DNA of 11,413 bases, from positions 1 to 11,413 of the forward strand of contig JACOZM010000050.1 in the NCBI GenBank assembly GCA_016181345.1. Reading direction: 5' to 3'. The notes beneath the pieces were generated by a model. That model worked only from the letters and a program-made list of their open reading frames with translations, did not search any database and was not told the origin of the DNA. Below are positions 1 to 5,073 of the stretch, piece by piece. The first letter of the stretch is position 1. Each line of letters begins with the position of its first letter. The position numbers and the translations under genes are program-made. Source of the stretch: Candidatus Woesearchaeota archaeon. Its GTDB lineage: Archaea > Nanobdellota > Nanobdellia > Woesearchaeales > GW2011-AR9.

Positions 1-644
1 CGTTTGTTAAGATCTTAGCTGGAATGATGAAGCCTGATTCTGGAGAAATTCAGGAAAAAATAAGAGTTTCTTATAAGCCTCAGTACTTAGAAACGGAATC
101 AGAATTAAGCGTAGCAGAATTTTTGCAGGAAGCTATTACCAATTATCAACACCAATTGATTGAGCCGTTAGGATTGGAACGGTTTTATGGTCAAAAATTA
201 TCTGAATTATCAGGAGGGCAGCTGCAGAGAATAGCTATTGCGCATTGCTTATCTCAGCAGGCTGATCTATTTCTGTTAGACGAGCCTTCAGCGTATCTTG
301 ACGTTGAGCAAAGATTATTAATCTCTAAAGTCATTAAGAATATTGCTTTTGAACGAGACGTAAGTATTTTAGTGGTTGATCATGACTTGATGTTTATCGA
401 TTACCTTTCTGATCGATTGATTGTCTTTACTGGAGAGCCAGCGAGAAATGGACTATTACAAGGGCCGTTTAAGATGGAAGAGGGGATGAATACATTTTTG
501 CAGAGTTTAAACATTACTTTACGCCGTGATATCCATTCTTACCGTCCTCGGATTAATAAGTTAGATTCTGTCAAGGATAGAGCCAGGCTCTCCCTGATGG
601 CCTGTGCAAACTCTCCATTGAAGATTCCGTATATAAAAAGATGA
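1..644 (+). CDS. ABCE1: ABCE1 (RNase L inhibitor) ribosome-recycling ATPase, C-terminal part
   Basis: The 5' end lies outside the window; the frame is open from base 3 (FVKILAGMMKPDSGEI), which follows the Walker A motif of the second ATPase domain. About 213 residues are visible. The Q-loop (YKPQYLE), the signature LSGGQLQR, Walker B plus catalytic Glu (LFLLDEPSAYLD) and the switch His (VVDHD) are all present, followed by the ABCE1-specific hinge GMNTFLQSLNITLRRD and RPRINKLDS. ABCE1 is a cytosolic twin ATPase that splits 70S ribosomes into subunits after termination or Pelota-mediated rescue. The last ~20 residues after KDR (ARLSLMACANSPLKIPYIKR) do not look like the usual charged, Tyr-rich ABCE1 end, so the tail seems replaced. 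The stop overlaps the first ATG of the antitoxin gene (ATGA). Family assignment is very sure; the tail replacement is inferred. Confidence 0.95.
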   Translation, partial: FVKILAGMMKPDSGEIQEKIRVSYKPQYLETESELSVAEFLQEAITNYQHQLIEPLGLERFYGQKLSELSGGQLQRIAIAHCLSQQADLFLLDEPSAYLDVEQRLLISKVIKNIAFERDVSILVVDHDLMFIDYLSDRLIVFTGEPARNGLLQGPFKMEEGMNTFLQSLNITLRRDIHSYRPRINKLDSVKDRARLSLMACANSPLKIPYIKR

Positions 645-826
645 AAAGATATTCAGAAATAAAATGGAGTGAATTTGTTAGGAAGATGATTAAGAAAAGG
701 CTAGCGGAATTAGACTTTCTCAATAAGAAGCCTAATCATGAAAGCCTTATCACTATGTTGGCTTCTGAAGAAGTACTAAGAAAAGATTGGGATAATGAAG
801 CTGATGAAAGGTGGAATGATGTATGA
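641..826 (+). CDS. Antitoxin of a MazF-type pair (ribbon-helix-helix, VapB-like)
   Basis: From the first ATG this encodes 61 residues: MKRYSEIKWSEFVRKMIKKR matches the helical core of archaeal VapB/RHH antitoxins, and the acidic end (ASEEVLRKDWDNEADERW) resembles the toxin-wrapping tail of antitoxins paired with MazF. The frame is open further upstream to 581 and encodes KLSIEDSVYKK just before the ATG, which looks like the N-terminal DNA-binding strand of this family. No ATG, GTG or TTG lies in that extension; a CTG at 602 would give 74 residues. Either a non-AUG start, a frameshift or a truncated antitoxin is therefore possible. It overlaps ABCE1 upstream and the toxin start downstream, implying translational coupling. 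The role (neutralising the toxin and repressing the operon) is inferred from family and neighbour. Confidence 0.8.
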   Translation: MKRYSEIKWSEFVRKMIKKRLAELDFLNKKPNHESLITMLASEEVLRKDWDNEADERWNDV

Positions 827-1139
827 GCAAGGAGATATTGTCTTTCTTCCGTTTCCTTATTCTGATTTAACTGCGGCTAAGCAAAGACCCGCCTTAATAA
901 TTTCAAATTCTACACTAAACCATACTGAAGATAGAATCTGTTGTTTAATTACTAGTAATAAGCCTAAAGATGGAATATTAATCAACTCTTTTGAAAAAGG
1001 TTCCCTGCCTTTTGAAAGCTGGGTTAAACCTTATAGGCTCTTTACTGTCAATACTAAAATTATTCGCAACAAAATTTGCAAAGTGAGTAAACATTTTCAT
1101 GACCAAGTAATTGCAGAAATAGAAAAATATCTTTCTTAA
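819..1139 (+). CDS. MazF/PemK-family endoribonuclease toxin
   Basis: 106 residues from the chosen start. The N-terminus MYEQGDIVFLPFPYSDL is the usual MazF first strand (GDIV..PFP..D). KQRPALIIS holds the conserved catalytic-loop Arg, LITSN the second conserved segment, and SWVKPYRLFTVNTKII the third (S..KP.. LFT). MazF toxins are cytosolic ribonucleases that cut mRNA, and sometimes rRNA or tRNA, when freed from antitoxin. Start choice: in-frame ATGs occur at 795, 804, 816 and 819. AAAGGTGG at 807-814 is best spaced for 819, and the protein from there matches the family's usual first strand. The gene overlaps the antitoxin stop by 8 bases. All expected key residues seem intact, so the toxin is probably active. 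Confidence 0.9.
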   Translation: MYEQGDIVFLPFPYSDLTAAKQRPALIISNSTLNHTEDRICCLITSNKPKDGILINSFEKGSLPFESWVKPYRLFTVNTKIIRNKICKVSKHFHDQVIAEIEKYLS

Positions 1140-1232
1140 TTTATTAAAGACCGTCTAGAATACAATATTATTAAAAAGTTTATGTAATGTGTTTCTTGAT
1201 ATTATCTCAAATCTTTTGGCTAGATTAAATAG

Positions 1233-1550
1233 TTAATCTTCTATTGGCGTCGTAGCCACTATGGTAGTAATATAAATAAGATAACTTGAAGAAGTAATTT
1301 TATGGTCACGTACTAAAAGGGTTGTGTGTCTCGCTATCAGTTTTGGATCGTATTCGAAAACCCCGCCAGGAGTAACTATTCCATAAATCGTATACTCAGG
1401 GGCGTCTTTCTGTTCACTCTTACGTAGAATTCCTTTACGGGCAATCCATTTACCAGTTTCATATGTTACTTTAAAACCTATTTTACACTTAAATACGCCC
1501 TCAGCATCGTGGAGATTTCCATCGAAATGTAGAATTAATTTTTGTGTCAT
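1233..1550 (-). CDS. Unrecognised small protein, probably beta-rich
   Basis: 105 residues, starting MTQKLILHFDGNLHDAEGVF. I do not recognise the family. The protein alternates hydrophobic and polar residues (CKIGFKVTYETGKWIARKGI, TIYGIVTPGGVFEYDP), as expected for a beta-sheet fold. It has two Gly turns, no signal peptide and no membrane helix. It lies tail-to-tail with the toxin gene and head-to-head with the 47-residue gene at 1689. A minus-strand TATA-like element (GATATAAACC, 1587-1596) lies about 40 bases upstream, and AAAAGTATATC (1574-1584) is a closer alternative. No Shine-Dalgarno is visible. It could be cargo brought in with the toxin-antitoxin locus. Coding status is supported by length in an AT-rich region and protein-like composition, not by homology. 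Confidence 0.6.
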   Translation of the reverse strand: MTQKLILHFDGNLHDAEGVFKCKIGFKVTYETGKWIARKGILRKSEQKDAPEYTIYGIVTPGGVFEYDPKLIARHTTLLVRDHKITSSSYLIYITTIVATTPIED

Positions 1551-1586
1551 AGATAGATTGTACTATGGAGGTTGATATACTTTTCG

Positions 1587-1596
1587 GTTTATATCA
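1587..1596 (-). promoter_or_regulatory. Putative TATA box of the 1233-1550 gene
   Basis: On the minus strand this reads GATATAAACC. Transcription would begin near 1566, giving a leader of about 16 bases. A second candidate at 1574-1584 would give a nearly leaderless message. Confidence 0.35.
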
Positions 1597-1647
1597 TTTA
1601 GTTTTTCTAGTACATCAAATTCTGGATTAGTCATCTCTCTCGTTACA

Positions 1648-1658
1648 TTTAAATAATT
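1648..1658 (+). promoter_or_regulatory. Putative TATA box of the 47-residue small gene
   Basis: The sequence TTTAAATAATT lies about 25-30 bases before a clear Shine-Dalgarno (GGTGAT, 1678-1683), the arrangement expected of an archaeal promoter with a very short leader. Confidence 0.4.
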
Positions 1659-1677
1659 CCTCTTTATCTGAGCTGAT

Positions 1678-1683
1678 GGTGAT
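1678..1683 (+). promoter_or_regulatory. Shine-Dalgarno GGTGAT that decides the start at 1689
   Basis: GGTGAT is complementary to the 3' end of archaeal 16S rRNA (ATCACCTCC) and lies five bases before ATG 1689. It is the main reason to treat the short frame behind it as a gene. Confidence 0.55.
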
Positions 1684-1688
1684 TTACT

Positions 1689-1832
1689 ATGACTATTGGT
1701 AAAAGGGATTTAGAGAAAAGGCAGAAAGAGTGGAAGGCTGAGTTAGCTGTTTTAGAAGCAAAATGTAAGGACGGTTCTGGCTCTAAAGATGATTATAAGC
1801 TCTTGACGCAGATGAGACGAAGGATGAAGTAA
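1689..1832 (+). CDS. Small charged protein, 47 residues
   Basis: Begins MTIGKRDLEKRQKEWKAELA and ends LLTQMRRRMK. It is rich in Lys, Arg and Glu with regularly placed Leu/Ala/Val, so it is probably one or two amphipathic helices, possibly a short coiled coil, with a flexible KDGSGSKDD break in the middle. It has no signal peptide or membrane segment. It has a TATA-like element (1648-1658) and a well-placed Shine-Dalgarno (1678-1683), and ends in TAA. The family is not recognised. A helical hairpin with basic ends could bind nucleic acid or a partner protein, but that is only a guess. It lies between the unrecognised minus-strand gene and the repeat array before the exported protein. Confidence 0.55.
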   Translation: MTIGKRDLEKRQKEWKAELAVLEAKCKDGSGSKDDYKLLTQMRRRMK

Positions 1833-1850
1833 GTATTTTTCCTTTTGCTC

Positions 1851-1925
1851 GATGTAAAGTAGCTAAGTTAGACGTAAAAAAGTTAAGTTAGGGGTGAAGA
1901 GGTTAATGTTAGGGGTAAAAAACTT
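1851..1925 (+). repeat. Degenerate tandem repeats, ~20-bp unit, 3 to 4 copies
   Basis: Three successive units can be aligned: aagttagacgtaaaaaagtt (1865-1884), aagttaggggtgaagaggtt (1885-1904) and a 21-base unit aatgttaggggtaaaa.. (1905-1925). A partial, more diverged copy (GATGTAAAGTAGCT) lies at 1851-1864. Two helical turns per unit would place each copy on the same DNA face. The array ends about 30 bases before the TATA box of the exported-protein gene, so it is a candidate multi-copy regulator binding site. No spacer structure of CRISPR type is present. Confidence 0.6.
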
Positions 1926-1953
1926 ACCTAATTATGATGTTGTTAAAAGCAAG

Positions 1954-1963
1954 CTTTTTATAA
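1954..1963 (+). promoter_or_regulatory. TATA box of the exported Cys-rich protein gene
   Basis: CTTTTTATAA is centred about 26 bases before ATG 1985, so transcription would start essentially at the start codon. No Shine-Dalgarno is seen, consistent with a leaderless message. Confidence 0.6.
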
Positions 1964-1984
1964 TTGAACTTCTTTTCTTAGGAA

Positions 1985-4351
1985 ATGATTCAAAAGAGGA
2001 AGGTGTTGCCAGTATTATTTTTCATTTTCTTTTTAGTTGTTTTTAGTCTTGTTTCTGCTGAAATTGATCTTGAAGCAAGTGTTGAATGGGCGCAGAAGAA
2101 TCTTGTTGGAGCTGAACTGCCGAAGGAAGCAGGTTATTTAGTTGGAAATGAACGGGCTGTATTGTATGTTGAAGATAAGGAATGGGTATTGAATGGTATC
2201 ACGAAGGATAACAACGTAGAAAGTATTGGGAAAGGAGAATTAGAAAATCCTACTCTAAAGGTCTATACAACAAGTACAACGCTCATTGAAATCTTAAATT
2301 CAGAACATCAGATGAATTCGTTTATCCAAGCTGAAAAGGCAGGAAAGATACGTATTGATCCAGTCGGAGTTAAGAGAACGGTTAAATTTTCTATCGCTTC
2401 ATTATTGTCACGATTTTTAAAGAGTGATGAGCCAGTTCAACAACTTCAAGACCAGAAAACTCAACGGAAATTACGCCAGGCTAATCCTAATCCAAATCTT
2501 CTTCGTGAAGAAAGTGTAAAACGAAGGTTATCTTCAGATAATCCTCGGCCATTGCCAGAACCACGTCCACAAGAATTAGAACCTGCTTTTATCGTTGAAG
2601 GGAATGAGGGTGGCAATGATAATAATGCTGAAACCAATGAAGAAGGAGAATCTGAAGAAGAGTTGATAGCTTGTGAAACAATGGCAGATTGTCCTGGCGA
2701 GAAGCCGTTTTGCCTAAGAAATGTTTGTCGAACAATAGACGAGTTCATATCTTCAGCTAACTCCTGCGATGATAATGGAGACTGCGGTGAGAATGAGGTA
2801 TGCGATAGTAATGAATGCGTCGTTGATGAAGAAGATGTAGAACCTGAAGAAGAGTTGATAACTTGTGAAACAATGGCTGATTGTCCTGGAGAGAAGCCTT
2901 TTTGCTTAGGGGGTTATTGTAGGACAATTGCTGAGTTTATCGAGAGGGCTAATTCTTGTGAACGTAATGAGGATTGTACTGGAGGCAGAGTATGTGAAGA
3001 AAATAGATGTGTCTTACCTGATCGTCCTGTTCAAAATGCTCAGCTTTGTGAAGATAATTCAGACTGCCGTGAAGGAATGGTTTGTACAGAAGGAAGATGC
3101 GCTATTCCTATTAGTGATGAGGATAATGAAGTTGGAGAAGAAGAAACAGAAGAAGAGTTTCAAGGAATTCCGTCTTGTGATTCTGATCCTGATTGTGGTC
3201 AAGGAAAGATATGTATTGCAGGATTGTGTATTCCTGGCTATCGGCAACAATGCCAAATATCAGAAGATTGTCAGGAAGGAAGAGTATGCAGAGAACAGCG
3301 ATGTGTTCAATTACAGCCAGTTCCTTCACCAGAAGACCAGAGTGTAGGTGAACGACTACGAACAATAATTCGAAGGGTTTTCCGCGATGTTCCAGAGCCA
3401 ATCTCTTATGGTGATGATGTCAACCAGCAATATGTTGATGGTTGTGAAGAGGATGATCTTTATAACAATGGGGAATGCGATGAAGATTGCTTGAATCCTG
3501 ATCCGGATTGTGATCGGGAAGTGTGTGATAATAATGAAGATGATGATGGTGATTCTCGAGTAGATTGCCGTGATCCAAACTGTGATCTCGTAAGAAGAGA
3601 AAGTGATCGGAAGATTTGCCAGTATCGGGGAGAAACTCGATGCACGGACGATTTTGATAATGATGCAGATGGTTCCGTTGATTGTGATGATCATGAATGT
3701 AATGATGATCCTTTCTGTGTAGAAGAAGTTGAGCCTGAATTTTCTACCTTAGGATGGGGCGAGTTTGATCATTGTAAACGAAGATTATTGATCATCAATG
3801 ATTTGCAGACGTGTAGTGGAAGCGGATATCTGTTAAGTAATAAGGTTATTGCTGTAAGAGCTGGGCCTTTAGGCGCAGATTTGACCCCATTAACTTATGA
3901 AGTTCTAGAACAAGACGGGGAAGATGGACGGTCAGCAAGGCTTTGTTCCAGTTTAGAAACGATAGATCCGGCAGTAAGCTTAAGGACAGATGATCCTAGA
4001 GAATTATATGACTCTCGAGGATGTCCTGCGGAAGGAACGTATGAAGGAGTTGATGCAGGATATCGATATTTTGATATTCCAATCGATGATGATTCAACTA
4101 CGCCGATAACTTATGATCTACAGATCAATTTTGGAAGGACTGAAGATTGTGTTGCCGGAGGGGATAAGAAGAAATTTGAAAATAACGTGAATTGCTGCGG
4201 GACAGGATCATTAAAAAGTTTTAGAGTTCCGATCGAAAATCATGGAGTCAATAAAGTCTTCTTTTTGAAATTAAGCTCGGTCGTTCCAGCTTGCGATTAT
4301 TATGGGTCTAGCCAGTGTGATGTTCCTGGACTTACGACGTGCGTTAGTTAA
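1985..4351 (+). CDS. Exported Cys-rich protein with seven 4-Cys repeats and Asp-rich Ca-binding-like segments
   Basis: 788 residues. A Sec signal or anchor lies at ~1-25 (basic MIQKRK, hydrophobic VLPVLFFIFFLVVFSLVSA, likely cut before EIDLEA). Residues ~26-140 form a soluble domain whose end (NPTLKVYTTSTTLIEIL..GKIRIDPVG) faintly resembles SCP2-like folds, a weak inference. A Pro/Glu/Asn linker (~160-225) leads to residues ~230-440, with seven copies of C-x5-C-x5/6-C-x4-C (for example CEDNSDCREGMVCTEGRC), similar in pattern to small disulfide modules such as DKK_N/EB. Residues ~487-578 carry two Asp-rich DNxxDxDG..DC.D..C segments (NNEDDDGDSRVDC, DNDADGSVDC), probably Ca-binding. The C-terminal ~200 residues, with more Cys pairs and no membrane anchor, match nothing I know. 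It is presumably a disulfide-stabilised, Ca-dependent cell-surface protein, possibly adhesive. Its own leaderless promoter and T-run suggest a single-gene unit. Confidence 0.9.
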   Translation: MIQKRKVLPVLFFIFFLVVFSLVSAEIDLEASVEWAQKNLVGAELPKEAGYLVGNERAVLYVEDKEWVLNGITKDNNVESIGKGELENPTLKVYTTSTTLIEILNSEHQMNSFIQAEKAGKIRIDPVGVKRTVKFSIASLLSRFLKSDEPVQQLQDQKTQRKLRQANPNPNLLREESVKRRLSSDNPRPLPEPRPQELEPAFIVEGNEGGNDNNAETNEEGESEEELIACETMADCPGEKPFCLRNVCRTIDEFISSANSCDDNGDCGENEVCDSNECVVDEEDVEPEEELITCETMADCPGEKPFCLGGYCRTIAEFIERANSCERNEDCTGGRVCEENRCVLPDRPVQNAQLCEDNSDCREGMVCTEGRCAIPISDEDNEVGEEETEEEFQGIPSCDSDPDCGQGKICIAGLCIPGYRQQCQISEDCQEGRVCREQRCVQLQPVPSPEDQSVGERLRTIIRRVFRDVPEPISYGDDVNQQYVDGCEEDDLYNNGECDEDCLNPDPDCDREVCDNNEDDDGDSRVDCRDPNCDLVRRESDRKICQYRGETRCTDDFDNDADGSVDCDDHECNDDPFCVEEVEPEFSTLGWGEFDHCKRRLLIINDLQTCSGSGYLLSNKVIAVRAGPLGADLTPLTYEVLEQDGEDGRSARLCSSLETIDPAVSLRTDDPRELYDSRGCPAEGTYEGVDAGYRYFDIPIDDDSTTPITYDLQINFGRTEDCVAGGDKKKFENNVNCCGTGSLKSFRVPIENHGVNKVFFLKLSSVVPACDYYGSSQCDVPGLTTCVS
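2654..3037 (+). repeat. Intragenic duplication, 192-bp (64-residue) unit
   Basis: Copy 1 spans 2654-2845 and copy 2 about 2846-3037, in frame. The first ~60 bases are almost identical (both encode EEELI-x-CETMADCPGEKPFC), and identity then falls while the Cys positions stay fixed (CRTI-x-EFI-x2-ANSC). Each unit contains two of the seven 4-Cys repeats. The high DNA identity at the unit starts suggests a fairly recent tandem duplication, or gene conversion within the Cys-repeat region. Confidence 0.8.
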
Positions 4352-4407
4352 ATGAGTCGAACAGCAGTTTAATATTTTCTTTTATGTTTTTAGTAAGAAT
4401 AATTCGG

Positions 4408-4414
4408 TTTTTTT
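4408..4414 (+). terminator. T-run terminator of the exported-protein gene
   Basis: Seven consecutive T about 55 bases after the stop codon, without a strong hairpin before it, as is usual for archaeal oligo-T termination. It directly abuts the left end of the hairpin element. Confidence 0.5.
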
Positions 4415-4417
4415 GAC

Positions 4418-4598
4418 GTACGTTTTAGTTCAATACTAAAAATAGTGGCAGGTCGGAAAATTCAGCGAGACTGTAGGTATGAATTGTATGAAAAACCATA
4501 TGTTTAAGATCAAAGTCTCGTAACCAATTCTATCTAACGAAGTCATTAATGAATTTTCCATCTTGACTAAGCCACTATTTTAACAAACTAAAACGTAC
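4418..4598. mobile_element. 181-base hairpin element with terminal inverted repeats (MITE-like, or structured RNA gene)
   Basis: The ends are a perfect 13-bp inverted repeat (GTACGTTTTAGTT at 4418-4430, complement at 4586-4598). Nested inside are an 11-bp stem (4439-4449 with 4571-4581), a 10-bp stem (4455-4464 with 4550-4559) and an 8-bp stem with one GU pair (4465-4472 with 4514-4521). The flanks TTTTTGAC (4410-4417) and TTTTTGGC (4599-4606) match at 7 of 8 bases, as an old target-site duplication would. No frame of useful length lies inside. The element could be a non-autonomous transposable element. Alternatively it is a stable RNA on the plus strand, since the right end runs into TTTTT and the GU pair is valid only in that sense. 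No other copy lies in this window. Confidence 0.55.
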
Positions 4599-4609
4599 TT
4601 TTTGGCACA

Positions 4610-4623
4610 ATATTTATAAATAT
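4610..4623. promoter_or_regulatory. Palindromic TATA box, ATATTTATAAATAT
   Basis: A perfect 14-bp palindrome around TTTATAAA, the strongest TATA-like element before L34e. On the plus strand it would start RNA near 4640, giving a leader of about 150 bases before L34e or a separate small RNA. On the minus strand it would start RNA near 4590, at the end of the hairpin element. Palindromic TATA boxes can support transcription in either direction, with orientation set by the BRE. Confidence 0.5.
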
Positions 4624-4639
4624 CCTCTATTCTAAGCTT

Positions 4640-4788
4640 AAAGTCCTATAGGGATATGTCTGGAGGCGACTCGGATAAATAGTGAAATAGTGTTTTATGA
4701 CTGTTTAATTCTTGTTTGCTTTAGATGATCATTAGGATAGTAGAAAAAACCAGACTACTACGCTTAAAAATATATGTGAGGAATAACT
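4640..4788 (+). other. Long leader region of L34e or possible small RNA
   Basis: No protein-coding frame is seen. It contains the palindrome CCTATAGG, an 8-base direct repeat (AAATAGTG twice, within taaatagtgaaatagtg), a small stem around it (ATAAA/TTTAT) and a 6-bp stem (TAGTAG 4738-4743 with CTACTA 4755-4760). A second TATA-like element (CTTAAAAATAT, 4763-4773) just before the ATG could drive a leaderless L34e message, leaving the preceding ~110 bases free to be an independent RNA. I do not recognise an RNA family here; no full C/D box pair was found. Confidence 0.3.
4763..4773 (+). promoter_or_regulatory. Second putative TATA box, proximal to L34e
   Basis: CTTAAAAATAT lies 16-26 bases before ATG 4789, close for leaderless initiation. 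A short purine tract (GTGAGG, 4776-4781) between it and the start is a weak Shine-Dalgarno, useful only if transcription begins further upstream. Confidence 0.35.
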
Positions 4789-5073
4789 ATGCCAGCAGGA
4801 AAACACAAATCCAGGACATTACGAAGGGTTTTCGTCAGAACACCTGGTTCTAATACGGTAATGCATTACCGAAGAAGAAAACCATCGAAAGCAGAATGCG
4901 CTCATTGCAAGCAAGAATTAGCAGGAGTGCCACAAGTATTATCTCATAAACTGAGAAATATGCCAAAAAGTTCTCGACGACCGGAACGACCTTACGGCGG
5001 CTATTTATGTTCTAAATGCACCCGGGCATTGATGAAAGAAAAAGCTCGAAATCTAGGGGGGGCAGAACAATGA
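4789..5073 (+). CDS. rpl34e: Large-subunit ribosomal protein L34e
   Basis: 94 residues, normal length for the family. The N-terminus MPAGKHKSRTLRRVFVRTPG, the block HYRRRKPSKAECAHC and the segment RPERPYGGYLCSKC are characteristic of L34e. CAHC and CSKC form the four-Cys zinc ribbon of the archaeal/eukaryotic protein. It binds 23S rRNA in the large subunit. The stop overlaps the L14e start (ATGA), so the two are translated as a coupled pair. In many euryarchaea cmk lies between L34e and L14e and cbf5 follows; both are missing here. The start is fixed by the conserved MPA N-terminus. Confidence 0.97.
   Translation: MPAGKHKSRTLRRVFVRTPGSNTVMHYRRRKPSKAECAHCKQELAGVPQVLSHKLRNMPKSSRRPERPYGGYLCSKCTRALMKEKARNLGGAEQ

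Noticed and set aside
1565..1630. 21-residue hydrophobic frame beginning MEVDILFGLYHL on the plus strand
   Set aside because: No ribosome-binding site or promoter at suitable distance; it overlaps the promoter of the minus-strand gene.
1851..1925. Possible CRISPR array
   Set aside because: Units are contiguous, degenerate and ~20 bp, with no spacers and no cas genes nearby.
2928..3347. Plus-strand frame shifted relative to the exported protein
   Set aside because: The main frame stays open with all Cys repeats in phase; this is an out-of-frame shadow, not evidence of a frameshift.
3356..3694. Minus-strand frames inside the exported-protein gene (also around 2461-2748 and 3059-3401)
   Set aside because: They are Ile/Ser- or Leu-rich shadows produced by the Asp/Glu/Cys-rich codons of the plus-strand gene, with no promoter or ribosome-binding site.
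4640..4760. C/D-box guide RNA, RNase P RNA or SRP RNA
   Set aside because: No matched C and D boxes with terminal stem, and none of the conserved cores of RNase P or SRP RNA were found.
5016..5069. Earlier L14e start at 5016
   Set aside because: The extra 18 residues are a frame-shifted reading of the L34e end; conserved L14e sequence begins at MNLFNVGRVC and ATG 5070 overlaps the L34e stop.
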